NCBI GenBank assembly: GCA_963837025.1
Contig: CAWILT010000001.1
Coordinates: forward strand, 992,001-1,056,000
DNA length: 64,000 nucleotides
Direction: 5' to 3'
Origin: JALZUV01 sp963837025
Lineage (GTDB): Bacteria; Pseudomonadota; Alphaproteobacteria; Rickettsiales; JALZUV01
The notes beneath the pieces were generated by a model. The model worked only from the letters and a program-made list of their open reading frames with translations. It was not told the origin of the DNA and ran no database searches. Below are positions 51,213-59,982 of this stretch, piece by piece. Each line of letters begins with the position of its first letter. Position 1 is the stretch's first letter. The position numbers and the translations under genes were made by a program.

Positions 51213-53210
51213 ATGAACACGAACTTCACCAAAAACCTTACGCTATGGATTGCAATTGCCGTTGTGATTATGATTCTATTCAACCTCTTTCAAGGCGGAA
51301 TGGATGCGAGCTCACAGCAAAAAACCGCCTTTTCTGACTTTTTAAATCAGGTTGATTCTGGGCAGGTTAAAGAAGTAGCGATTAAAGAAGTTCCTAATTC
51401 AGGAACCACGATTACCGGTTCCTATAGCGATGGCACGCAATTTAATCTTTTAGCACCCACCTACCCCGGTTTAGTGGATACCTTGCGCACTAAAGGTGTT
51501 AAAATCAACGCCCTTCCCGCCAGCACAGGTATGGATAATTTCTGGGGCATTTTGCTTTCATGGTTCCCTATTTTATTGCTGATTGGTGTGTACATTTTTG
51601 TAATGCGCCAAATGCAGGGCGGCGGCGGTAAAGGTGGTGCTATGGGGTTTGGTAAATCACGCGCGCGTATGCTAACCCAAGATAATAATAAAGTAATGTT
51701 TAAGGATGTTGCCGGCATAGATGAAGCCAAAGAAGAGCTGGAAGAAATTGTTGAATTCTTACGCGATCCGGGCAAATTTCAACGCCTAGGTGGTAAAATT
51801 CCGAAAGGTTGCTTGCTCATCGGCCCTCCGGGTACGGGTAAAACTTTGCTTGCAAAATCGGTTGCTGGCGAGGCAGGCGTGCCCTTCTTTACCATATCAG
51901 GGTCTGATTTCGTAGAGATGTTTGTGGGTGTGGGCGCAAGTCGCGTGCGCGATATGTTTGAGCAGGGCAAAAAATCAGCGCCTTGCATTATATTTATTGA
52001 CGAAATTGACGCCGTAGGCCGCCATCGTGGTGCAGGTATGGGCGGCGGCAATGATGAACGTGAACAGACGCTCAACCAATTATTGGTTGAGATGGACGGT
52101 TTTGAAGCCAATGAAGGGGTTATCCTCATCGCGGCCACCAACCGCCCCGATGTGCTTGATCCCGCATTACTGCGCCCCGGTCGCTTTGATCGCCAAGTAG
52201 TCGTGCCCAACCCTGATATTGCGGGCCGCACAAAAATTTTGGAAGTGCATTTGAAAAAAGTACCCGCTGGGCCTGATATGAACCCAAAAGTAATTGCCCG
52301 TGGAACGCCGGGTTTTTCAGGCGCTGACCTTGCCAATTTGGTGAACGAAGCAGCACTCATGGCCGCCCGTCGCGGCAAACGTGTGGTAACTATGAGAGAG
52401 ATGGAAGCCGCCAAAGATAAAGTAATGATGGGCGCTGAGCGCAAATCAATGGTGATGAGTGATGATGAGAAAAAACTCACCGCCTTTCATGAAGCTGGCC
52501 ATGCCATTATTGGCATTAAAATGACCGCATCTGACCCCATTCATAAAGCCACCATTATTCCGCGTGGTCGTGCATTGGGTATGGTAATGCGCTTACCCGA
52601 AGCCGATCAACTTTCTATCACGCGCGAAAAGCTGCATGCAGATTTAGCCGTTGCGATGGGTGGTCGAGTGGCAGAAGAAATTGTGTTTGGCTATGAGAAA
52701 GTCACCAGCGGTGCCTCATCCGATATTCAGCAAGCCACACGCATGGCCAAAGCCATGGTCACCCAATGGGGTATGTCCGATAAATTAGGCCCAATGGATT
52801 ACAGCGCGGGCGGTGGTGGTGAGCCTTTCTTAGGCGCCAGCTATGGCAATAACAGCAAAGCAAATTCGGAAGAAACAGCCGCTATCATTGATTCTGAAGT
52901 GCGTCGCATTTTAGATGAAGCTTATGCGCTAGCGAAAAAGCTACTTACCAAACATCGTAAAGAACTAGATTTGCTGGCTCACTCACTTTTGGAATATGAA
53001 ACATTGACGGGTGCAGAAATTGACGAGTTAATCGCCAATGGAAAAATTGAACGTAAAATTGACGAGCAAGCCAAATCAATCGTAACGCCTTCGGCTTTGC
53101 CCTCGCGCCGTAAGCGCCTTAATTTAGAGGAAAAGCCAGCTGAGCCTAAAAAGCCCAAAGCTTCACCAAAACCAAATCCGCCGTCAAAATCGAAAAAAGA
53201 GGATGACTAA
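51213..53210 (+). CDS. ftsH: ATP-dependent zinc metalloprotease FtsH
   Basis: This 665-residue membrane AAA protease degrades misfolded membrane proteins and regulators such as LpxC. Features: two N-terminal membrane helices (about 11-27 and 113-131) flanking a periplasmic domain, Walker A GPPGTGKT (204-211), Walker B FIDEID (261-266), second region of homology TNRPDVLDPALLRPGRFD, and the zinc motif HEAGH (426-430). The tail is Lys/Pro-rich. It is followed by glmM, the usual order in this cluster. Confidence 0.97.
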   Translation: MNTNFTKNLTLWIAIAVVIMILFNLFQGGMDASSQQKTAFSDFLNQVDSGQVKEVAIKEVPNSGTTITGSYSDGTQFNLLAPTYPGLVDTLRTKGVKINALPASTGMDNFWGILLSWFPILLLIGVYIFVMRQMQGGGGKGGAMGFGKSRARMLTQDNNKVMFKDVAGIDEAKEELEEIVEFLRDPGKFQRLGGKIPKGCLLIGPPGTGKTLLAKSVAGEAGVPFFTISGSDFVEMFVGVGASRVRDMFEQGKKSAPCIIFIDEIDAVGRHRGAGMGGGNDEREQTLNQLLVEMDGFEANEGVILIAATNRPDVLDPALLRPGRFDRQVVVPNPDIAGRTKILEVHLKKVPAGPDMNPKVIARGTPGFSGADLANLVNEAALMAARRGKRVVTMREMEAAKDKVMMGAERKSMVMSDDEKKLTAFHEAGHAIIGIKMTASDPIHKATIIPRGRALGMVMRLPEADQLSITREKLHADLAVAMGGRVAEEIVFGYEKVTSGASSDIQQATRMAKAMVTQWGMSDKLGPMDYSAGGGGEPFLGASYGNNSKANSEETAAIIDSEVRRILDEAYALAKKLLTKHRKELDLLAHSLLEYETLTGAEIDELIANGKIERKIDEQAKSIVTPSALPSRRKRLNLEEKPAEPKKPKASPKPNPPSKSKKEDD

Positions 53211-53215
53211 TCCAC

Positions 53216-54574
53216 ATGGCTGAACGTAAATTTTTTGGCACAGATGGTATTCGCGGCACTGCCAATACATTTCCGATGAAAGCCGAAATTGCTTTATTGT
53301 TAGGTAAAGCGGCAGGACATTATTTTACGCGCGGTGAGCATCGCCATCGTGTGGTAATAGCAAAAGATACCCGCCTATCGGGTTATATGATTGAAAACGC
53401 CCTTACCGCCGGATTTTTAGCCGCTGGCATGGATGTAATTTTGGTAGGCCCAATGCCAACCCCAGCAGTGGCCATGCTCACCAAATCAATGCGCGCCGAT
53501 TTAGGCGTGATGATTTCTGCTTCGCATAACCCGTTTTATGATAATGGGTTGAAGCTGTTTGGCCCCGATGGATTTAAATTATCTGACTCCGCCGAACTGG
53601 CTATCGAAACCCTGATGCAGAATACGGATGAAGAGCAATTGGCCAAACCTGAAGCATTAGGACGCGCTAAACGCATTGAAGATGCGCGTGGCCGCTATAT
53701 CGAATTTGCCAAAGCCACCTTCCCTACCGATTTAGATTTAAGCGGTATGCGCGTGGTGATCGATTGCGCCAATGGCGCAGCCTATAATGTTGCCCCTACG
53801 GTTTTGCAGGAACTGGGTGCTGAAATTATTACCATCGGAATTGATCCGAATGGATTTAATGTGAATAAAGATTGTGGATCAACCCACCCCCAAGCGATGC
53901 AGAATTTAGTACGCGAAACACGCGCCGATATCGGCATCGCACTCGATGGTGATGCGGATAGACTCATCATCTGCGATGAAAATTCGCATGTGGTTGATGG
54001 CGACCAAATTATCGCCATGGTAGCCACGGAGTGGCAAAATAACAAAACGCTCGCACATAACACAGTCGTCACCACCCAAATGTCAAATTTAGGATTTGAA
54101 AATTATTTAAAAACGCAAGGCATCACCTTATTGCGCACCAAAGTGGGCGACCGATATGTGGTAGAAAAAATGCGCGAAGGCGGCTTTAATTTAGGGGGTG
54201 AGCAATCGGGTCATTTAGTGATGATGGATTATGCCACCACTGGCGATGGACTGATTGGCGCGCTACAAGTGTTAGCAGCATTAAAAAGTCATGGTAAAAA
54301 AGCCAGCGAAGCATTAAATTGCTTCGAACCTTATCCACAAATATTACTCAATGTACGCTATGCGAGTGGTGACCCTTTAGCCAATAAAAACGTGATAAGT
54401 GCCATCGAAAAAGGCGAAAAAGAATTGCAAAAAGATGGCCGCCTTTTCATTCGCAAATCGGGCACAGAGCCCCTCATTCGCATTATGGCTGAGGGCAAAA
54501 GCCAACAGCAGATTGAGCGCATCACAAACGAAATTGCGCAGGTAATGCGCAATAATCTCGCCAGCGCTGCATGA
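53216..54574 (+). CDS. glmM: Phosphoglucosamine mutase GlmM
   Basis: This 452-residue enzyme isomerises glucosamine-6-phosphate to glucosamine-1-phosphate for UDP-GlcNAc, feeding both the mur and lipid A pathways. It begins RKFFGTDGIRGTANT, carries the phosphoserine Ser103 in MISASHNPFYDNGLK, the metal loop ALDGDADRLIICDE, sugar loop GGEQSGHLV and phosphate loop RKSGTEPLIRIM. It overlaps thiD by four bases (ATGA). Confidence 0.97.
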   Translation: MAERKFFGTDGIRGTANTFPMKAEIALLLGKAAGHYFTRGEHRHRVVIAKDTRLSGYMIENALTAGFLAAGMDVILVGPMPTPAVAMLTKSMRADLGVMISASHNPFYDNGLKLFGPDGFKLSDSAELAIETLMQNTDEEQLAKPEALGRAKRIEDARGRYIEFAKATFPTDLDLSGMRVVIDCANGAAYNVAPTVLQELGAEIITIGIDPNGFNVNKDCGSTHPQAMQNLVRETRADIGIALDGDADRLIICDENSHVVDGDQIIAMVATEWQNNKTLAHNTVVTTQMSNLGFENYLKTQGITLLRTKVGDRYVVEKMREGGFNLGGEQSGHLVMMDYATTGDGLIGALQVLAALKSHGKKASEALNCFEPYPQILLNVRYASGDPLANKNVISAIEKGEKELQKDGRLFIRKSGTEPLIRIMAEGKSQQQIERITNEIAQVMRNNLASAA

Positions 54575-55392
54575 GCCATCAAGGCCGCGTACTTGCCATT
54601 GCTGGCAGCGATTCAAGCGGCGGCGCGGGCATTCAAGCCGATATAAAAACCATCACTGCCATGGGGGGCTATGCTGCCACAGCCATCACCGCCCTTACCG
54701 CGCAAAACACACAAGGCGTGCAAGCCATTGAGGCCGTCTCGCCCGAATTTGTATTGCAGCAGGCTGAATCGGTTTTAAGCGATATTGGAGCCGATTGTAT
54801 TAAAACCGGTATGGTGGCGCGCGGCGATATTATTAATGCGGTGGTTGAATTGGTGACAAAATACCGCTCCATTCCTTTAATCGTTGATCCGGTAATGGTC
54901 GCCACGAGTGGGGATTTGTTACTTGAAAAAAACTCATTTACATTGCTTAAAGAAAAATTATTACCGCTAGCTTTGCTGGTAACACCCAATATACCTGAGG
55001 CAGAGCTGCTCGCACATATCCTTATTTCATCTGAAGAAGGAATGATTAAAGCAGGCAAAACGATTTTAGAAAAAACAAAATGTCAGGCAGTGCTCGTCAA
55101 AGGCGGGCATTTAAAAAGCGAGCAGATGGTGGATATACTCGTCACGAAATTGGGTGAGGTGGAGCGTTTCCCCACTACACGCATTGCCAGCACCAGCACC
55201 CACGGCACAGGCTGCACGCTTGCTTCGGCCATTGCCACACGCATCGCGCTGGGCGATAGCCTAATTCAAGCCATTCCCAAAGCGCAGGCTTATGTGCATA
55301 AGGCCATTCAAACTGCTCCCAAATTAGGTAAAGGCCACGGCCCGCTTAACCATGGCTGGACGCTTGTAAATTCGAGCAAGAATATATCCTAA
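54571..55392 (+). CDS. thiD: Hydroxymethylpyrimidine/phosphomethylpyrimidine kinase ThiD
   Basis: This 273-residue ribokinase-family enzyme phosphorylates HMP and HMP-phosphate for thiamine synthesis. Motifs: VLAIAGSDSSGGAGIQADIK, GGYAATAITALTAQNT, VDPVMVATSGDLLL, TPNIPEAELL, KGGHL and the anion hole STHGTGCTLASAIAT. The ATG overlaps the glmM stop. thiG lies 6 kb downstream; the rest of the pathway is not in the window. Confidence 0.95.
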   Translation: MSHQGRVLAIAGSDSSGGAGIQADIKTITAMGGYAATAITALTAQNTQGVQAIEAVSPEFVLQQAESVLSDIGADCIKTGMVARGDIINAVVELVTKYRSIPLIVDPVMVATSGDLLLEKNSFTLLKEKLLPLALLVTPNIPEAELLAHILISSEEGMIKAGKTILEKTKCQAVLVKGGHLKSEQMVDILVTKLGEVERFPTTRIASTSTHGTGCTLASAIATRIALGDSLIQAIPKAQAYVHKAIQTAPKLGKGHGPLNHGWTLVNSSKNIS

Positions 55393-55450
55393 TAGAATCT
55401 TTATCCGTCCGCGTTATGATGAATATTAAGCTACAATAGGAGATAAGAAT

Positions 55451-55714
55451 ATGGCTGGATTAGGTTGGTTTATGGCAATTATCGCAGGCGCACTCGCCGG
55501 ATGGATTGCTGAAAAAGTAATGAAAGCCGATATGGGCTTATTAGCCAATATCGGAATTGGCATTTTAGGTGCCGTTGTTTTGAACGCGATTTTATTCTTT
55601 ATTGGCGTTGGCACTTTAGGCGGATTTTTTGGCCAAACTATTATTGGCTTAGTTGGCGCATGCCTACTCATAGCACTCTATCGTACTCTAAAAGGCCGCA
55701 AAACAAAGATATAA
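55451..55714 (+). CDS. GlsB/YeaQ/YmgE family membrane stress protein
   Basis: This 87-residue protein of three hydrophobic segments shows the Gly-rich transglycosylase-associated/YeaQ pattern: WFMAIIAGALAGWIAEKVMK, LLANIGIGILGAVVLNAIL and GFFGQTIIGLVGACLLIALYR. Members are stress-induced inner-membrane proteins of unknown function. A terminator follows 15 bases downstream. AATAGGAG precedes the ATG. It is probably monocistronic. Confidence 0.9.
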   Translation: MAGLGWFMAIIAGALAGWIAEKVMKADMGLLANIGIGILGAVVLNAILFFIGVGTLGGFFGQTIIGLVGACLLIALYRTLKGRKTKI

Positions 55715-55729
55715 TATTTTTAGAAAAAT

Positions 55730-55763
55730 TAAAAAGGCGGGCACCTAGCTCGCCTTTTTTTTT
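55730..55763 (+). terminator. Rho-independent terminator after the GlsB-like gene
   Basis: AAAGGCGGGC and GCTCGCCTTT form a 10-bp stem (one G-T wobble) around the loop ACCTA, followed by a run of T (CTTTTTTTTT). It is 15 bases beyond the stop. Confidence 0.88.
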
Positions 55764-55823
55764 ATAATTAAGTTTAACTCCCGCTTTAATGTAGTTTTAA
55801 TCTTTTAAATATATTCCAAAAAG

Positions 55824-56540
55824 ATGAGCAAAGGCTTCACACTTTTAGAACTCTCAATTGTGCTTGTTATCATCGGCCTGATTATTGGCGGTATTACGGC
55901 GGGCGCAGATTTAATTCGCGCAGCGGAGATAAATTCCGTTATCTCGGATGTGAATAAATATAAAGTGGCGATTAATACGTTTAAGCTGAAATATAATGCA
56001 TTACCGGGTGATTTAAAGAATGCTTACGATTATTGGCCGATGGCTGGATGCACCGATACATTCTTTATAATAGGTAATGTAGGGAATTATGAAGGGTGTA
56101 ATGGCAATGGTAATGGCAGGTTGGAAGAATCTCAACGCATTTGGCATCACCTACAATTATCAGGCATTGTAGAGGGAGTATTTACTGCACCTGCCAATTT
56201 ATTACCTGCAGGTGAGCATTGGATTCCGGGAGTAATTGGACCAAAAACTTCTTTAGGGGGAATGAATTCTTTCATTTTTATATCCGGCACAAGCGTGTTC
56301 GATATTCGAAATGCTTTTTACTTAGGAAATTCTCAGGATGGAAGCGATCCCTACGATAGCCCTTCAATTATAGGGCAAGAAGCAAATCAAATTGATTTAA
56401 AAATAGACGATGGAAAACCTTTAACAGGAACAACTGCCGTCATGGGTAGTGGTAATTGTTATACGGGAACTGGTGACGCTGCGGTTTATAATTTGAGCTC
56501 AAAAGCAATAAGCTGCTTAATCGTCTTTGCATTGGATTAA
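55824..56540 (+). CDS. Pseudopilin with prepilin-type N-terminal motif
   Basis: This 238-residue protein starts KGFTLLELSIVLVIIGLIIG, the class III prepilin peptidase site (G/F cleavage, Glu5) and hydrophobic helix of type IV pilins and type II secretion pseudopilins. The mature domain has ALPGDLKNAYDYWPMAGC and an Asn/Gly-rich region (NGNGNGRLEESQRIWHHL), a major-pilin-like pattern, and ends with SKAISCLIVFALD; Cys spacing could give a disulfide loop. It is isolated from assembly genes, which must be elsewhere. Convergent with uvrB (stops one base apart). Confidence 0.85.
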   Translation: MSKGFTLLELSIVLVIIGLIIGGITAGADLIRAAEINSVISDVNKYKVAINTFKLKYNALPGDLKNAYDYWPMAGCTDTFFIIGNVGNYEGCNGNGNGRLEESQRIWHHLQLSGIVEGVFTAPANLLPAGEHWIPGVIGPKTSLGGMNSFIFISGTSVFDIRNAFYLGNSQDGSDPYDSPSIIGQEANQIDLKIDDGKPLTGTTAVMGSGNCYTGTGDAAVYNLSSKAISCLIVFALD

Positions 56541-56541
56541 A

Positions 56542-58551
56542 TTAACCCGCCTTCTCTAACTTTTTAATTTCATCTCTGATCCTGCCTGCTTCTTCAAATT
56601 CTAAATCGCTGGCGGCTTGTAGCATTTTATCGCGTAGATATTTGAGATGTTCGGTGAGGTTATTACCCGCCGGCATAGTGTCGGTAGCTTTGCCAATGCC
56701 GCCATGCGCACCGGGTTTTTTCCAGCTGGTATTGCCTTTGCTGTCATCGCTCATCGAATCGGCGATGCGGCTAATTACCGTAGTGGGGGTAATACCATGT
56801 TCTTCATTATGTGCTATTTGGCGCGCGCGTCGGCGGTCTGTTTCGTCTAGCGCGGCCTTCATACTATCGGTCATCTTATCGGCATATAAAATCACATGGC
56901 TTTCGCTATTACGTGCTGCGCGGCCAATCGTTTGGATGAGTGAGGTGGCCGAGCGTAAAAAGCCTTCCTTATCGGCATCTAAAATAGCCATCAGCCCGCA
57001 TTCGGGAATATCCAGCCCTTCTCGCAGCAGGTTTACGCCCACTAAAATATCATATTCGCCTAAGCGCAAATTGCGGATAATTTCGATGCGATCCAGTGTA
57101 TCCACATCCGAGTGCAAATAGGCCACTTTTTTGCCTGCTTCGATAAGATATTCGGTGAGTTCTTCGGCCATGCGTTTGGTCAGCGTCGTCACCATCACAC
57201 GCATACCTTTGGCGATAGTTTTATCGGCCTCGGCCATTAAATCATCCACCTGAATGGCTACGGGGCGAATCTCAACAGGCGGATCAATCAGGCCAGTAGG
57301 CCGAATTACCTGTTCAACATATTCGCCGTTTGAATGTTCCAATTCCCATTTAGCGGGGGTGGCAGACACGAAAATAGTCTGCGGTCGGGTGCTGTCCCAT
57401 TCCTCAAATTTCATGGGGCGGTTATCCATGCAGCTTGGCAGGCGGAAACCATGCTCCGATAATACCGTTTTGCGCGCCCTATCGCCTTTATACATGCCAT
57501 TAACTTGTGGAATTGAAACGTGGCTTTCATCCATAAAGAGCAATGCATCTTTAGGTAGGTATGAATAGAGCGTAGGCGGTGGCGCGCCCGGCTTTTGCCC
57601 ACTTAAATGGTGGCTATAATTTTCGATTCCTCGGCATGATCCGGTTTCCTGTATCATCTCTAAATCAAATTGTGTGCGCTGGCCTAAGCGTTGCGCTTCG
57701 AGCAATTTACCTTGTGCTTCAAACTCAGCTAAACGGCCTTTTAGCTCGGTTTTTATGGTTCCAATCGCGCGCTGAATCGTGGGGCGTGGAATCACATAAT
57801 GCGAGTTCGGATAAACCGCTACTTGTTCTAATTCGCCATAAATTTCGCCCGTTAGCGGGTCAAATGCCTGAATCGATTCTAACTCATCGCCAAAGAAGCT
57901 CAACCGCCACGCTTGATCTTCCATATGCGCGGGGAAGATATCCAGCACATCACCGCGCACACGAAAGGTGCCACGGTGAAAATCCATGTCGTTGCGGGTA
58001 TATTGTAGCTCGGTGAGCGATTTGATGAATTTGCGTTGTTCATATTCCATGCCCGCCTTCACCTGCTTTACCATCAAACTATAACTCTCGGCTGAACCAA
58101 TACCGTAAATACAGCTCACGCTCGCAATCACAATCACATCGCGGCGTTCCAGCAGCGAGCGTGTGGCAGAATGGCGCATACGGTCAATCTGCTCATTTAT
58201 GCTGGAGTCTTTTTCAATAAAGGTATCAGTGCGCGCAACATATGCTTCGGGCTGGTAATAGTCATAATAGGAAACAAAATATTCCACCGCATTATGGGGG
58301 AAAAACTGCTTCATCTCATGATAAAGCTGTGCGGCAAGTGTTTTGTTATGTGCCATAATCATGGCGGGGCGCTGCAACGTATTAATTACCTGCGCCATCG
58401 TGTAGGTTTTTCCAGAGCCTGTAACGCCCAGCAGCACTTGGTTTTGCTTATGCTCCTTCAAACCCTGCACCAACGCAGGAATCGCCGTAACCTGATCGCC
58501 GGCTGGCTGATAATTCGCTTCAAGTTGAAAGAGTTTTCCCACGCACTGCAT
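56542..58551 (-). CDS. uvrB: Excinuclease ABC subunit B
   Basis: This 669-residue helicase-like protein loads damage onto UvrC in nucleotide excision repair. Walker A is LLGVTGSGKTYTMA, the beta-hairpin region YYDYYQPEAYV, DESHV in the Walker B position, motif VI region IQTIGRAARNS and the C-terminal UVR domain (LRDKMLQAASDLEFEEAGRI). Its N-terminus is preceded by a short extension (MQCVGKLF). Probably SOS-regulated, but I found no convincing LexA box by eye. Confidence 0.97.
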   Translation of the reverse strand: MQCVGKLFQLEANYQPAGDQVTAIPALVQGLKEHKQNQVLLGVTGSGKTYTMAQVINTLQRPAMIMAHNKTLAAQLYHEMKQFFPHNAVEYFVSYYDYYQPEAYVARTDTFIEKDSSINEQIDRMRHSATRSLLERRDVIVIASVSCIYGIGSAESYSLMVKQVKAGMEYEQRKFIKSLTELQYTRNDMDFHRGTFRVRGDVLDIFPAHMEDQAWRLSFFGDELESIQAFDPLTGEIYGELEQVAVYPNSHYVIPRPTIQRAIGTIKTELKGRLAEFEAQGKLLEAQRLGQRTQFDLEMIQETGSCRGIENYSHHLSGQKPGAPPPTLYSYLPKDALLFMDESHVSIPQVNGMYKGDRARKTVLSEHGFRLPSCMDNRPMKFEEWDSTRPQTIFVSATPAKWELEHSNGEYVEQVIRPTGLIDPPVEIRPVAIQVDDLMAEADKTIAKGMRVMVTTLTKRMAEELTEYLIEAGKKVAYLHSDVDTLDRIEIIRNLRLGEYDILVGVNLLREGLDIPECGLMAILDADKEGFLRSATSLIQTIGRAARNSESHVILYADKMTDSMKAALDETDRRRARQIAHNEEHGITPTTVISRIADSMSDDSKGNTSWKKPGAHGGIGKATDTMPAGNNLTEHLKYLRDKMLQAASDLEFEEAGRIRDEIKKLEKAG

Positions 58552-58636
58552 ATAGGGCAGAAGATATAAAAAACCAGTATGGCTCTAACTAAATATTAAG
58601 ACTTTTAACCTAAGCTACATTATTAGGAGCTTATCT

Positions 58637-59074
58637 ATGACAAAAACCAATAACAAAGATTATGCGTTTTATTTTTATAGTGCATTTATTCTACCCGATG
58701 AACCAAACAACAGAGTACCTAAGCATCGACTAGATTATTCTTTGAGCACAAGTGAAAAGCCGCATGCCATCGCCGCAAAAAAATCGAGGCATTTGATATT
58801 GGATTCTAAGGAAGCGGCAGTACGTGAACTTCCTGATAGTGATCGTATCATAGAAGGCGTTTACAATGTATTACAGCGCGCAGATGATACAGAATTTCCA
58901 TCTATAGAAGGCTATATTGCAGTAGAGAAAAAAACTGGAATGAGTCGGAGCGATTTAACACATCGCGCTACTGAAGTAATAGAAAATTATGCGGCTGAGC
59001 ACTATCCAAATAAACATTTTCAACCCGCTGTAGACCGGTTTAAAAATACTGATTCACAAACAGTTTCGAGATAA
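58637..59074 (+). CDS. Hypothetical protein of unknown function
   Basis: No family recognised. This 145-residue protein is hydrophilic with no signal peptide or membrane helix. It begins with a Tyr/Phe-rich stretch (DYAFYFYSAFILPDEP), then a basic Lys/Arg segment and an acidic, Glu-rich C-terminal half (EAAVRELPDSDRIIEGVYNV, AEHYPNKHFQPAVDRF). AGGAG precedes the ATG by seven bases, so it is translated. It is tail-to-tail with fpr with no gap. Confidence 0.65.
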   Translation: MTKTNNKDYAFYFYSAFILPDEPNNRVPKHRLDYSLSTSEKPHAIAAKKSRHLILDSKEAAVRELPDSDRIIEGVYNVLQRADDTEFPSIEGYIAVEKKTGMSRSDLTHRATEVIENYAAEHYPNKHFQPAVDRFKNTDSQTVSR

Positions 59075-59869
59075 TTAACCTACAAACGCGCGTTCAATGA
59101 CAAAATCGGCAGGAGCATTGTTGGCACCCTCAACAAACCCGCGTGCTTCGCAAATGGCTTTGGTGTCGTTCAACATGGCGGTAGATCCGCAAATCATCAC
59201 CCTATCGGTGCGCGGATTTAAACTTTCGAAACCAAAATGCGTGGCTACAGTATCATTATCAAGCAGTGCAGTGATGCGGCCTTGGCGCGGGTAATCTTCG
59301 CGCGTAACACTATCAAAATAATGCAATTTAGCCTGTGCTAATTCCCCTAAAAATTCGTGATTGCGCGTTTCTTGCACAATTTGCTTACTATAATCCAGCT
59401 CAGCCACAGTGCGGCAGGTGTGCGTAACAATCACCTCATCAAACATTTCATAGGTAGCAGGGTCGCGGATTAAACTCGCAAATGGCGCAAAGCCAGTTCC
59501 GGTCGAAAGCATATAAAGCCGCTTGGCGGGGGTGAGGGCATCAAGCACTAATGTGCCCACAGGCTTGCGACTAAGCAGCACTTCATCGCCTTTTTGAATT
59601 TTTTGCAAATGTTGGGTTAGCGGGCCATTTTCCACTTTGATAGAGAAAAACTCCAACTTCTCATCCCATGAGGGTGAGGCGATAGAATACGCGCGCAATA
59701 GGGGTTTGCCATTGATGCGCAACCCAATCATCACAAATTCGCCGGAACGAAAGCGGAATGTTTCAGGTCGTGTCATCTTAAAACTAAAGAGCGAATCGGT
59801 ATAATGTTGTACCGATAAAACGGTTTCAGATGTAGGGCCTGATGCAGGTTTGGAAGCGGGTTGGTTCAT
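59075..59869 (-). CDS. fpr: Ferredoxin--NADP(+) reductase
   Basis: This 264-residue flavoenzyme transfers electrons between NADPH and ferredoxin or flavodoxin. FAD motif RAYSIASPSW with the flavin-contacting region FRSGEFVMIGL, and the NADP region STGTGFAPFASLIRD and ICGSTAMLNDTKAICE are visible. The C-terminus FVIERAFVG is of the bacterial Fpr type. Typical in size. It shares no operon with neighbours: it runs against the hypothetical gene and is divergent from the HerA-like gene (113 bases). Confidence 0.94.
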   Translation of the reverse strand: MNQPASKPASGPTSETVLSVQHYTDSLFSFKMTRPETFRFRSGEFVMIGLRINGKPLLRAYSIASPSWDEKLEFFSIKVENGPLTQHLQKIQKGDEVLLSRKPVGTLVLDALTPAKRLYMLSTGTGFAPFASLIRDPATYEMFDEVIVTHTCRTVAELDYSKQIVQETRNHEFLGELAQAKLHYFDSVTREDYPRQGRITALLDNDTVATHFGFESLNPRTDRVMICGSTAMLNDTKAICEARGFVEGANNAPADFVIERAFVG

Positions 59870-59982
59870 GCCCCAAGCTTATAACCCATCGCGCATAAAA
59901 GCAAAAGCCTTGCATTGTGATATGGTTTAAATTCTGCTACGAAAATACAATCAGCCATTCGCAAATAATTTGAAAGCGCCCT

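Noticed and set aside
51779..52480. 233-residue minus-strand ORF opposite ftsH
   Set aside because: It is a shadow of ftsH with atypical composition (Ser, Arg, Pro-rich) and no recognisable domain.
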